This document shows positions 1 to 8,156 of a DNA stretch of 14,122 bases, piece after piece. Every line of letters begins with the position of its first letter. Within the stretch, counting starts at the first letter, position 1. The notes under the pieces were generated by a model. It searched no databases. It was not told the origin of the DNA and was given only the letters and a program-made list of their open reading frames with translations. Made by a program: the position numbers and the translations under genes. This DNA is from CAZTXD01 sp964617995 (lineage in GTDB: Bacteria > Actinomycetota > Acidimicrobiia > Spongiisociales > ZC4RG35), in NCBI GenBank assembly GCA_964617995.1, contig CAZTXD010000099.1, positions 1 to 14,122 of the forward strand. Direction: 5' to 3'.

Positions 1-584
1 AGCGGGAGATCGAGAACACCGACTCCGACTGGGACCGTGAGAAGCTCCAGGAGCGGCTCGCCAAGCTGTCGGGCGGTGTGGTCGTGATCAAGGTCGGTGC
101 CGCCACCGAGGTGGAGCTGAAGGAGAAGAAGCACCGCATCGAGGACGCCGTGTCGGCCACCCGCGCCGCGGTGGAAGAGGGCATCGTTCCCGGTGGTGGC
201 GTGGCGCTGCTGCGGGCTCAGGCTGCCATCGAGAAGCTGCGCGGCGGCAGCGACGACGAGAAGACGGGTCGTCAGATCGTCAAGCGGGCGATGGAGGAGC
301 CTCTTCGCCAGATCGCCCACAACGCCGGCATGGAAGGCGGCGTGGTGGTAGAGCAGGTGCGCAACCGCGACGGCGCCGAGGGCTTCAACGCTGCCACGAT
401 GGAGTACGTCGACCTGGTGAAGGCCGGGGTCATCGATCCCGCCAAGGTCACCCGGTCAACCCTCCAGAACGCCGGTTCGATCGCGGCGTTGCTCCTCACC
501 ACCGAGGCGCTGATCGCCGAGCAGAAAGAAGACGCCCCTGCCGGGGCGGGTGCCGGCCACGGCGCCCCCGACATGGACTTCTGA
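1..584 (+). CDS. groEL: GroEL/Hsp60 chaperonin, C-terminal part (5' end outside window)
   Basis: The reading frame is open from base 3 to the TGA at 582-584 and gives the last 193 residues of a 60-kDa chaperonin, which is normally about 540 residues. GroEL forms the cytoplasmic double ring that folds proteins with GroES and ATP. Visible hallmarks are the segment AVSATRAAVEEGIVPGGG (end of the intermediate domain and ATP-site region), EEPLRQIAHNAGMEGGVVV, and the equatorial stretch DPAKVTRSTLQNAGSIAALL. The C-terminus is a short Gly/Ala/His-rich tail ending in PDMDF, a form common in actinobacterial and cyanobacterial GroELs rather than the GGM repeats of proteobacteria. A hairpin terminator follows 22 bp after the stop, so this is the last gene of its transcript. 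The family is certain; which GroEL paralogue this is cannot be told. Confidence 0.97.
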   Translation, partial: REIENTDSDWDREKLQERLAKLSGGVVVIKVGAATEVELKEKKHRIEDAVSATRAAVEEGIVPGGGVALLRAQAAIEKLRGGSDDEKTGRQIVKRAMEEPLRQIAHNAGMEGGVVVEQVRNRDGAEGFNAATMEYVDLVKAGVIDPAKVTRSTLQNAGSIAALLLTTEALIAEQKEDAPAGAGAGHGAPDMDF

Positions 585-606
585 TCGATCGGAAGACCGC
601 AAACCA

Positions 607-636
607 GAGAGAGCCCCGCCTCGGCGGGGCTCTCTC
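607..636 (+). terminator. Hairpin terminator after groEL
   Basis: A perfect inverted repeat pairs 607-620 with 623-636 (14 positions, effectively a 13-bp stem closed by a CTCG tetraloop), starting 22 bp after the groEL stop. The stem is GC-rich at its top and ends in GAGAGA/TCTCTC. No run of T follows, so it is a tract-poor intrinsic terminator of the kind seen in high-GC bacteria. It separates groEL from the transporter operon. Confidence 0.75.
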
Positions 637-662
637 GCGTGGCATTACCCCGGCGCTACCGA

Positions 663-668
663 TAGTGT
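663..668 (+). promoter_or_regulatory. Possible -10 box of the transporter operon
   Basis: TAGTGT fits the TAnnnT pattern and lies between the groEL terminator and the start at 723, which would give a 5' UTR of about 48 nt. It sits inside a weak inverted repeat (TACCG at 657-661, CGGTA at 672-676). No convincing -35 element is seen. This is inferred from position and pattern only. Confidence 0.3.
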
Positions 669-722
669 TGCCGGTAGTCGCTGTGGTGCCGATCGCGCGA
701 CCACGCGAGAGATGAGCGGTGC

Positions 723-3083
723 ATGCATCCGGGAGCGAAACGGTCTCTGCTGATGGTGACGGCCCTCGTCGCCTCTCTGTGGGGGACGTCCGCCGCTGCC
801 CAGGTGGACGTGGAGTCGGAGCCGGAGCGACCGGGGCCGGGCCCGGAGGTGGTCGATCTGCTGGCACCGGTAGGGCATCTCCTTTCGGGGCGACCGTGGC
901 TGCTCACCGAGGGCCTCGACCCTGGCCTGGCCACCCGGCCCGGCTGGGACGCGTTGACACGAATGGACTGGCGCAGCTTGCCGGACGAGATCTTCGCGTC
1001 TCCCGGTGTCCCATCGGGCCGCCCCTTCCTCCAGGCGCCCGGTGCCGTGGAGCTGGTTCCGTTCCGGGATCCCGCCCCCGCGTTCAGCCGCGATGTGCTG
1101 GTGACCCGTGATTTCAGCCAGATCCCCCTCCAGACGGAACCTCACCTGGCCGTCAACCCCAACGATCCTGAGCACCTCGTCGTCGGCACCATCGACTTCA
1201 ACTTTCCCTCGGTGTCGTCCTACGTCAGCCTCGACGGAGGTGACGTATGGGAGGGGCCGTTCCAGTCCGCCTTCCTGCTCGACGATCGCACCTCCGGCGG
1301 TGACCCCGTCCTCGCCTTCGACCGGGACGGCAACCTCCATTTCGCCAGCATCTCCATCGGGATCGAGGAGTTCACCTTCGGCCCCATCGTGACCTTCTCG
1401 CTGGTCTCCTCGATTGCCGCCGCCACATCCGGGGACGGCGGCTTCACATGGCAGGACCCCATCTCCACTGCCCGCAGCTCGGTCGAGACCCGCAACCTGG
1501 AGCTGGACGCGCTGGGCCGTCTCCGGGGCACCCTGGCCACGTCCTTTCTCGACAAGCCGTGGATGACGATAGGCCCCGATCCCGACGATCCCGCTCGCGA
1601 CGTCATCTATGTCACCTACACGGAGTTCGAGGTCCTCTATCAGATCCTTTGGGTCGGTGAGGTCCCTGCTTTCCTGCCCACCGCCACCGAGACCACGATT
1701 CGGCTCGTTCGGTCCGACGACCTGGGAGAGACGTGGAGCGAACCCGTCCCGGTCAGCCCCACCGTCGCCCGCGTCTTCGGCGACGTGGACCAACCGCCCG
1801 ACGTCCCCGGGGTCTTCGGCACCGACCGGGTGGTCCAGGGCTCGCAGCCCGTGGTGACCCCCGACGGCACCCTCTACGTGGCGTGGCTGGACACCACCGA
1901 TGACGGGAGCATGGAAGGCGTCGCCGAGATCTGGACGGCCCGTTCCGGAGATGGCGGCGTTACCTTCGACGAGGGAGTGGTGGCGGCTCAGTTCGACGAG
2001 ATCGGATTTCGCCCGCGGACGTCGTTCTTCAGGTTCTGGGGGGCAGCGTTCCCGCAGGTGGCGGTCGGTGAGGAGGGAGAGCTGTACATCGTCTTCACGG
2101 GCCGGGACGGCGACCGACCCCGCGACGACGGAGATATCTACTTGATCCGCTCCCTGGACGACGGTGAGACCTGGAGCGAGCCGCACCGCCTCAACGACGA
2201 CGATGGGGATGCTCTCCAGTTCTTCCCGTCGGTCGACGTGGATCCCAGCGGCACCGTCCACGTCATGTGGGGCGACATGCGCGACGATCGCTCGCAGACC
2301 CGCTATCACATCTACTACACGTCCTCTGACGATCGAGGCGAGACCTGGGGATTCGAAGAGGAGGAGCAGGGGTTCCGGATCGGTGACACCCGGGTCTCCG
2401 ACTTCGCGTCCAATCCCAACTTCGGCTTCCCCTTCGGTTTGTTCATCGGCGATTACTTCTCTCTCAAGGCCACCGAGGAGGACGTCTACATGGTGTGGGC
2501 CGACACCCGGCTGGGTGAGTTCGGCGGCACGAACCAGAAGATCGCGTTCACCCGGCAGCAGCCGGTCACCACCCCGGAGATCTTCGTCTCGCCGCCGGCG
2601 GGCCCCGGGGGTCAGGACATCACCGTCCAGGGATTCGACTTCCAGCCCAACATGAACGTCTTCATCCAACTGGAGAGAGCGACGATCGGCACCGCCAGAA
2701 GCGACGACGAAGGTCGATTCGAGACGCGGATCTTCACCCCCGTCACCGCGGAGGCGGCACTGACGCTGCGGGCGTTCGACGAGTCGGGGAACGTGGCCTC
2801 CAGTTCCTATTTCACCGAGTTCGGGTTCGACAACCTCCGTGACATCGTGGGCTGGACCGACGTCGTCGGCGGTCCGGGAGCCGAAGAGTTCCTCGGTGAG
2901 ATCAGACAGCTCCAGGAGACGCTGTCCGCCCAGGAGACCGAGCGGAACGGAGTGGGCAACGGGGCGTGGCTGGCTGCCGGCGCCCTGGCGGCCTTTGCGA
3001 TGAGCGGCGGCACGGCGATGTTCGTTCGCTGGCGCAACAACAACCGCAACCACGCCGTCGAAGCCGCCGGCGAAGAGGAGTGA
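723..3083 (+). CDS. Secreted, membrane-anchored Asp-box (BNR/sialidase-like) beta-propeller protein
   Basis: 786 residues. Residues 1-26 form a signal peptide (basic start, hydrophobic LLMVTALVASLWG core, AAA cleavage site). Six Asp-box motifs of the S-x-D-x-G-x-T-W type begin near residues 169, 236, 331, 408, 477 and 535, at blade-like spacing, so a six-bladed propeller of the sialidase fold is likely. A beta-sandwich resembling IPT/TIG or Ig domains follows at about 618-700. Then come a polar helix-forming stretch, one membrane helix near 748-768 and a short basic cytoplasmic tail, so the propeller should face outside. I do not see a sialidase FRIP/YRIP motif, so enzymatic sialidase activity is not supported; a binding or scaffold role is as likely. 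It is the first gene of the importer operon and its stop overlaps the next start (GTGA at 3080-3083). The start is ATG 723 because of the signal peptide; the ribosome site is weak. Confidence 0.85.
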   Translation: MHPGAKRSLLMVTALVASLWGTSAAAQVDVESEPERPGPGPEVVDLLAPVGHLLSGRPWLLTEGLDPGLATRPGWDALTRMDWRSLPDEIFASPGVPSGRPFLQAPGAVELVPFRDPAPAFSRDVLVTRDFSQIPLQTEPHLAVNPNDPEHLVVGTIDFNFPSVSSYVSLDGGDVWEGPFQSAFLLDDRTSGGDPVLAFDRDGNLHFASISIGIEEFTFGPIVTFSLVSSIAAATSGDGGFTWQDPISTARSSVETRNLELDALGRLRGTLATSFLDKPWMTIGPDPDDPARDVIYVTYTEFEVLYQILWVGEVPAFLPTATETTIRLVRSDDLGETWSEPVPVSPTVARVFGDVDQPPDVPGVFGTDRVVQGSQPVVTPDGTLYVAWLDTTDDGSMEGVAEIWTARSGDGGVTFDEGVVAAQFDEIGFRPRTSFFRFWGAAFPQVAVGEEGELYIVFTGRDGDRPRDDGDIYLIRSLDDGETWSEPHRLNDDDGDALQFFPSVDVDPSGTVHVMWGDMRDDRSQTRYHIYYTSSDDRGETWGFEEEEQGFRIGDTRVSDFASNPNFGFPFGLFIGDYFSLKATEEDVYMVWADTRLGEFGGTNQKIAFTRQQPVTTPEIFVSPPAGPGGQDITVQGFDFQPNMNVFIQLERATIGTARSDDEGRFETRIFTPVTAEAALTLRAFDESGNVASSSYFTEFGFDNLRDIVGWTDVVGGPGAEEFLGEIRQLQETLSAQETERNGVGNGAWLAAGALAAFAMSGGTAMFVRWRNNNRNHAVEAAGEEE

Positions 3084-5548
3084 GGGCTCTCGCCGTCCAG
3101 GTGGGCCGAGAGCGCGCCCGGTGGATTCCACGGGCGTCGATCCCCGCTTTGGTCCTCGCCCTGGTGCTGGTGGCATGTAGCGACGCTGCCGAACCGCAGC
3201 CCACCGAGGCGCCTTTGGTCCCTCCCGATATCGGGTCGGAACCGGGACCGGTTTACGAGTCACCCCACGATCGCCCGGGACCGGCGGCCGACCGGGTCCT
3301 GTTCCGCTCCTTCCACGTCGACCGCGCTCCCTTGGAGCTGGAAGCCGAGAACATGGATCTCTACATGTTCAGCCTGAACACCGAGGCCGCCGAGCAGCTG
3401 CGCGACGACCCGGAGATTCGGCTGTTTCCGGCGCCGGCCACCACCCTCTCCCTCATTCTCAACCCGGCGCCTGCGCCCGAAGGGCAGCTCAACCCCTTCG
3501 CCAACCCCGAGATTCGCCGGTCCATGCAATTGCTGGTCGATCGTGACTTCATCGTGCGCGACCTTTTCCAGGGCCTGGCCCTGCCGATGGTCACCCATGT
3601 CAGCCCCCTCGACTTCGACTACCTGACCATCCACGACATCGCCCGCGGGTCGGGCACGTCCTACGACCCCGAACTGGCTCGGGAGAGGATCACCGCCGCC
3701 ATGGAGGAGGACGGCGCCGAACTGGTCGACGGGGTGTGGCACTATCAGGGACAGCCCCTCCGCCTCCGCTTGATAGGTCGGGTAGAAGACGAGCGACGTC
3801 AGATCGCCGATCTCGTCCGGGCCGAGCTAGAGCAGGCTGGATTCATGGTGGCCATCAGCTACCAGCCCTTCGCGGCGGCGGTGCTGCAGGTCTATTCCTC
3901 CGACCCCCAAGCCTTCGAATGGCACATCTACACGGAGGGCTGGGGTCGGTCGGCGGCGCAACGGTACGACTTCGCCACGATCAACCAGATGACGGCGCCG
4001 TGGCTGGGGAACATGCCGGGGTGGCGCGAGATCGGCTTCTGGCAGTACGAGCAACCACAGCTCGATGATCTGGGGCAAAGGCTGTTCCGAGGGGAGTTCG
4101 AGAGTCTCGAGGAGCGCAACGGCATCTACCGGGAGCTGACCGAGATCGGGCTCGAGGAGTCGGTGCGCATCTGGTTGGCCACGGCGGTGAATCATTTCCC
4201 GTCCCGTTCCGACCTGATCGGGGTCACCGGCGACCCGGTGGCGGGAGTCCGCGGCCCGTGGACGCTGCGTGAGGCGTATCTGGAAGGGGAAGACGAGCTC
4301 ACTATCGGGAACCTGTGGGTGTGGACAGAGCGCACCACCTGGAATCCCGTCGGGGGGTTCGGGGACGTCTACAGCGTCGACATATGGCGCAACCTTCACG
4401 ACCCGCCGCTGTGGAACCATCCCTTTACCGGGGTTCCCATGCCGTTCCGGGCCGAGTTCGAGGTGGAGACGGCCGGACCCGACGGGACCCTGGATGTCCC
4501 CCCGGACGCAGTGGTATGGGACGCTGCCTCCGACGCCTGGAACGAGGTGGGGTCGGGCGTCCGGGCGGTGAGCAGGATCACCTTCGACTACTCCAAGTAC
4601 GTCGACTCCCGGTGGCATCACGGTGAGCCGATCACCCTGGCCGATGTCATCTACCCCATCACGCAGAGCTACGAGCTCTCCTACGATCCCGACAAGTCCC
4701 GGATCGAGTTCGCCGTCGGGGTGACGGCGCGCCCCTACCTGGAGACATTCCGCGGATACCGGGTGGTTGACGAGCGCACCCTCGAGGTGTACCTCGACTA
4801 CTGGCACTTCGACGAGACCCTCATCGCCTCCTACGCCAACCCCACGTCTGTGAGCATGCCCTGGGAGGTCATGGCAGCCATGGACGATCTGGTCTTCGAG
4901 CAGCGGCGCGCCGCCTTCAGCGACACGGCTGCCGCCCGGTTCAATGTGCCCTGGCTCAGCCTCGTCATGGAACGTGACGCCGCCATGGTGGAGCGCACCC
5001 TGCGCGGCTTCCTCAACGACGAGCTGCTGCCCGAGGGTCCTTTCTCGATCGGAGGGGAGATGTTGATCGATGTCGAGGCGGCCACCGCCCGCTACCAGGC
5101 GGCCCTCGACTGGTTCGATGAGCGCGAGCACCTCGTTATCAGCAACGGCCCGTTCTTCCTCGGTTCGTATGACCCTCCCGCTCAGGCGGCCGAGTTGCTT
5201 GCATTTCGCGACGAGAGCTACCCGTTCCGTCCCGGCGACTGGTATCTGGGGGATGCGCCCGACGTGGAGATCGAAGCGATCGACTCCACGACCGTCTCCG
5301 CCGGGGAGGAAGCAGAGGTCGGCGTTACCGTCGACGGCCCCGGGGAACTCGGTGTGCGCTATCTCGTCATCGATCCCGCCGGCGGCGGGGTGGTCGGGTC
5401 GGGTGAGGCCCGGGCAGGGGGCGAAGGACGGTTCACGGTCCCGCTCGAGGGGCTCACGGCGGGTGTGTACCGTCTCGAGCTGGCGGCCTACAGCGATCAA
5501 CTCGCTTTCCTGACCGAGCGTAGGGTGGACATCGAGGTCACGCCCTGA
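3080..5548 (+). CDS. Family-5 (peptide/nickel-type) ABC transporter solute-binding lipoprotein, apparently permuted
   Basis: About 822 residues from GTG 3080, against 500-600 for typical SBP_bac_5 proteins. The signal peptide ends in a lipobox (LVAC, Cys33), so the protein is a surface lipoprotein delivering substrate to the permeases encoded next. Residues about 72-400 look like the usual C-terminal half: FRSFHVDRAPLELEAENMDLY, then NPEIRRSMQLLVDRDFIV near 142, then DGVWHYQGQPLRLRL. Residues about 408-725 look like the usual N-terminal half: an opening TIGNLWVWTERTTWNP, then WHHGEPITLADVIYPI near 511 (compare the WHDGEPxTAxDVxx signature) and NGPFFLGSYDP near 689. Residues 728-822 form an extra beta-sandwich. 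The start could also be GTG 3101 (26-residue signal); 3080 was chosen because GTGA overlaps the upstream stop. The family is firm; the substrate is unknown. Confidence 0.88.
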   Translation: MRALAVQVGRERARWIPRASIPALVLALVLVACSDAAEPQPTEAPLVPPDIGSEPGPVYESPHDRPGPAADRVLFRSFHVDRAPLELEAENMDLYMFSLNTEAAEQLRDDPEIRLFPAPATTLSLILNPAPAPEGQLNPFANPEIRRSMQLLVDRDFIVRDLFQGLALPMVTHVSPLDFDYLTIHDIARGSGTSYDPELARERITAAMEEDGAELVDGVWHYQGQPLRLRLIGRVEDERRQIADLVRAELEQAGFMVAISYQPFAAAVLQVYSSDPQAFEWHIYTEGWGRSAAQRYDFATINQMTAPWLGNMPGWREIGFWQYEQPQLDDLGQRLFRGEFESLEERNGIYRELTEIGLEESVRIWLATAVNHFPSRSDLIGVTGDPVAGVRGPWTLREAYLEGEDELTIGNLWVWTERTTWNPVGGFGDVYSVDIWRNLHDPPLWNHPFTGVPMPFRAEFEVETAGPDGTLDVPPDAVVWDAASDAWNEVGSGVRAVSRITFDYSKYVDSRWHHGEPITLADVIYPITQSYELSYDPDKSRIEFAVGVTARPYLETFRGYRVVDERTLEVYLDYWHFDETLIASYANPTSVSMPWEVMAAMDDLVFEQRRAAFSDTAAARFNVPWLSLVMERDAAMVERTLRGFLNDELLPEGPFSIGGEMLIDVEAATARYQAALDWFDEREHLVISNGPFFLGSYDPPAQAAELLAFRDESYPFRPGDWYLGDAPDVEIEAIDSTTVSAGEEAEVGVTVDGPGELGVRYLVIDPAGGGVVGSGEARAGGEGRFTVPLEGLTAGVYRLELAAYSDQLAFLTERRVDIEVTP

Positions 5549-5562
5549 GCCGGTCGTCAGCC

Positions 5563-5620
5563 ACCGGGCCAGAGGTCGACCCGGCAGCCCCCGTCGCTTC
5601 CTCCCGCAAGCTGGCCCGGT
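5563..5620 (+). repeat. Inverted repeat between binding-protein and permease genes
   Basis: ACCGGGCCAG at 5563-5572 pairs perfectly with CTGGCCCGGT at 5611-5620, leaving a 38-nt loop. It fills most of the only sizeable gap in the operon (5549-5634). Hairpins at this point in other ABC operons protect the binding-protein message or dampen read-through into the permeases. That role is inferred here. Confidence 0.45.
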
Positions 5621-5634
5621 CCCCCAGGGTCGAC

Positions 5635-6690
5635 ATGCAACTCGTCAGGCCTCTCGCCGTCAGGGTTCTCTCGCTGGTAGGTGTGCTGTTGGTGGTTCTG
5701 GTGCTGCTCGTCCTCAGCCTCGGTGCCACCGGCTTCTCGGATCGCATGCTCGAGGCCACCGTGGGCGAGCAGCTGCGAGAGATCCGTGCCGGCCTGGCGG
5801 AGACGATCAGGGATCCCGATCAGCTGGAGGCGGCGCTGGCGGCCCGCCGCTCCGAGCTGGAGCAAGCCTTCGGGCTGGACCGGTCCTGGTACGAGCGGCT
5901 TCCTGCCACGGTGGGCCGGGTGGTCCGACTCGACCTGGGTGAGGCCCACACCTTGCGCAGCTTCACAGGGAGCCGTCGGGTGGCGGACATCGTGTTGGAG
6001 CGACTCCCCAACACCATCGTCCTGCTCACGACCGCACTGATCATCACCACCGCCATCGGCCTGCTGGTGGGAGTGCGGATGGCCGCCCGGCCCGGAACCT
6101 TGATCGACCGCATCGTTTCTATCTTCTCGGCCGTCTCCTACGCCCTCCCGGCGTGGTGGGTGGGGATCCTCCTCATCCTGGTGTTCGCCTTCTATTGGGG
6201 GGTGCTCCCCTCGGGCGGCATGTTCGGCCCGTCGCCCCCTCCCGGCGGCGTGGCACGCCTCCTGGACCTGCTCAGGCATGCCATCCTCCCCGTGCTCACC
6301 CTGGTGCTGGTAGGAGTCGGGCCCTACATCTACGTGATCCGCACCATGACCCTCAACGTCGCCCAGGAAGACCACGTCACCGTGGCTCGGGCCAAGGGGC
6401 TCTCGGAGGGCGTCGTGACGCGAACCCACATCCTTCGGGTTGCCGCCCCTCCCATCGTCACCGGCCTGTTGCTGGGTCTGGCCGCTTCTCTGGGGGGCTC
6501 GATCCTGGTCGAGACCGTCTTCAACTGGCAGGGAATGGGCCGCCTCTACTTCGAGGCGATCAGCGGCACACCGGACGAGTCGGTGATCGTTGCCCTGACC
6601 TTCGTCTACACCCTCCTCTACCTGGTCACGCGCCTGGTGTTGGAGGTGCTCTACGTCTTCTTGGATCCCAGGGTCAGATATGAAGGTTGA
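5635..6690 (+). CDS. ABC transporter permease, DppB/OppB type
   Basis: 351 residues. The first membrane helix is at about 10-32 (VRVLSLVGVLLVVLVLLVLS). An outside loop of about 90 residues follows, partly helical and charged, ending in the family segment LDLGEAHTLRSFTGSRRVADIVLERLPNT. The permease core then has about five further helices. The EAA coupling loop that docks on the ATPase begins near residue 246 (EDHVTVARAKGLSEGVVTRT), and the protein ends in LDPRVRYEG, typical of the family. It forms the membrane channel with the next gene's product. The start is ATG 5635, with AGGG at 5626-5629 five bases upstream; an in-frame stop at 5521 limits any extension. The stop overlaps a possible TTG start of the next gene. 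Confidence 0.93.
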   Translation: MQLVRPLAVRVLSLVGVLLVVLVLLVLSLGATGFSDRMLEATVGEQLREIRAGLAETIRDPDQLEAALAARRSELEQAFGLDRSWYERLPATVGRVVRLDLGEAHTLRSFTGSRRVADIVLERLPNTIVLLTTALIITTAIGLLVGVRMAARPGTLIDRIVSIFSAVSYALPAWWVGILLILVFAFYWGVLPSGGMFGPSPPPGGVARLLDLLRHAILPVLTLVLVGVGPYIYVIRTMTLNVAQEDHVTVARAKGLSEGVVTRTHILRVAAPPIVTGLLLGLAASLGGSILVETVFNWQGMGRLYFEAISGTPDESVIVALTFVYTLLYLVTRLVLEVLYVFLDPRVRYEG

Positions 6691-6728
6691 ACCGGCTCAG
6701 CTATCGAGCGCTGATCGAGGTCTCGATC

Positions 6729-8156
6729 ATGGCGCGGCGTCTTAACCCGCTGCGGGAGGTGTGGGCCAGTGGCGCCGGCCGGGCCGGCGCGCTGCTCTTC
6801 GCCGTGCTGGCCGTCGTTTCGCTCTACGTCGTGGTGACCTTCCCCGCCGACTTTGGACCCTCCCGCTGGAGCAATCCGGCCGTCTGGGCCGACAACCCCT
6901 CGAACGCGGCTCCGGTGTGGACCCGGTGGTTCTCGGAGACCGGGCCCGCCCCTCATCTCATCCTTGAGCCCGGCCCCCGGGAGATAGAGGAAGAAGGGAC
7001 GGCCCGTGTCGAGGTGGTCCCCATGCCCTTCGCCTTCGATGCCGACGAGCCTCCAGACTCTCTCTCCGTGACACTGGGGAATGTGACCTTCCAAGAGCGA
7101 CCCCCGTCGATCACGGTGTCCCTGCACCGACCCGACGGGGCCGAGGTCACCCTCTACCGCCACGTGGTCCCCGGTCCGCGCCCCGCCGAGACCGCGCCGT
7201 ACTCCCGGTACCACGAGACACCACTCCGGATCGTGCTGGGACCCGAACCACAAGCCATCGAGTCGGCCCGTCGGCTGCTGCAGGATCGATACGGCGTCAC
7301 CGTCCCTACGGAACGGATCCAGGGCCGCACCGAGGAAGTCATCCTCGGACGGCTTCGAGAGGACGGGCGACTGGAGGTGCTTACGGGTGACTACCGAGTC
7401 GAGGTCCGGATGACGCTCCACGCCTCCACGGACGCCGTGGAGTCGGTAGGGGCCGTCGTCGGCGGGACCGTTTTCGGGGTGATGGGAACCGACTCCCTGG
7501 GACGGGACCTCTTCCAGGGCCTCCTCTTCGGGCTGCCGGTGGCTCTCTTGATCGGTCTCCTCGCCTCCACCTTCTCCACCGCCATCGGCGCCACCCTGGG
7601 CCTCATCAGCGGTTATCGGGGTGGGCGGACCGACAATCTGATCCAGCGTGCCGCCGACGTGGTGACCAACATCCCGGTACTGCCACTCCTCATCTTCCTC
7701 GTCTTCATCATCGGTTCCCGGCTGTGGGTGATCCTCCTGGTGCTGGTCGCTTTCGGCTGGCCCGGCCTCACCATCGTGGTCCGCTCGATGGTGCTACAGC
7801 TCCGAGACGGTGCCGAGGTGGAAGCGGCCCGGGCACTGGGCGCTTCGACCAAACGCATCATCTTCCGTCATGTCTTCCCCCACCTGGCGCCTTTCATCTT
7901 CGCCCAGCTGATCTTCTTCGCTCCCTCGGCGATCCTCGCCGAAGCCGGCCTCTCCTTCCTGGGGCTGGGGGATCCGTCCATCCCCACCTGGGGCCAGATC
8001 CTCGAGGCGGGCTTCCGCACCGGCGCCGTCTTCCTCGGCTACTGGTGGTGGGTGGTCCCGCCCGGGCTGGCGATCGTGGTCACCGCCCTCGCCTTCATGC
8101 TGCTGGCGCTCGGCAGTGAGCCAGCGGTGAGTCCGCGTCTCCGGAGGACGGTGTGA
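6729..8156 (+). CDS. ABC transporter permease, DppC/OppC type, with large extracytoplasmic insertion
   Basis: 475 residues from ATG 6729; ordinary DppC proteins are about 300. A basic N-terminus leads into the first membrane helix at about 19-38. Next comes a polar, helix-free stretch of about 200 residues (about 40-245), rich in Pro, Glu and Arg and with alternating beta-strand character, which topology places outside the cell. The usual core then begins: GTDSLGRD near 253 (compare GTDxLGRDxxSR), TM helices, the EAA loop EVEAARALGASTKRIIFRHVFPH near 364, and AEAGLSFLGLGDPSIPTWGQ. The ATG at 6729 has GAGG eight bases upstream. A TTG at 6687 overlapping the previous stop is the alternative and would add 14 residues. 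It pairs with the preceding permease. Confidence 0.9.
   Translation: MARRLNPLREVWASGAGRAGALLFAVLAVVSLYVVVTFPADFGPSRWSNPAVWADNPSNAAPVWTRWFSETGPAPHLILEPGPREIEEEGTARVEVVPMPFAFDADEPPDSLSVTLGNVTFQERPPSITVSLHRPDGAEVTLYRHVVPGPRPAETAPYSRYHETPLRIVLGPEPQAIESARRLLQDRYGVTVPTERIQGRTEEVILGRLREDGRLEVLTGDYRVEVRMTLHASTDAVESVGAVVGGTVFGVMGTDSLGRDLFQGLLFGLPVALLIGLLASTFSTAIGATLGLISGYRGGRTDNLIQRAADVVTNIPVLPLLIFLVFIIGSRLWVILLVLVAFGWPGLTIVVRSMVLQLRDGAEVEAARALGASTKRIIFRHVFPHLAPFIFAQLIFFAPSAILAEAGLSFLGLGDPSIPTWGQILEAGFRTGAVFLGYWWWVVPPGLAIVVTALAFMLLALGSEPAVSPRLRRTV
8143..8147 (+). promoter_or_regulatory. Shine-Dalgarno GGAGG for the ATPase gene
   Basis: GGAGG lies five bases before the GTG at 8153, inside the end of the DppC-type permease gene. 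It is the strongest ribosome site in the window and fixes the start at the GTGA overlap rather than at a later codon. Confidence 0.75.

Noticed and set aside
723..3083. Calling the propeller protein a sialidase
   Set aside because: Asp boxes occur in many non-enzymatic propellers, and I see no FRIP/YRIP motif or convincing arginine triad.
645..3263. Very long minus-strand open frame (about 870 codons) opposite the propeller gene
   Set aside because: Its product is rich in Arg, Gly, Glu, Asp and His without domain character, while the plus strand has a signal peptide, six Asp boxes and a membrane anchor. It arises from the GC codon bias of the real gene.
3827..5500. Minus-strand open frame opposite the binding-protein gene
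   Set aside because: Same compositional effect. The plus-strand frame has the lipobox and family motifs; the antisense product shows none.
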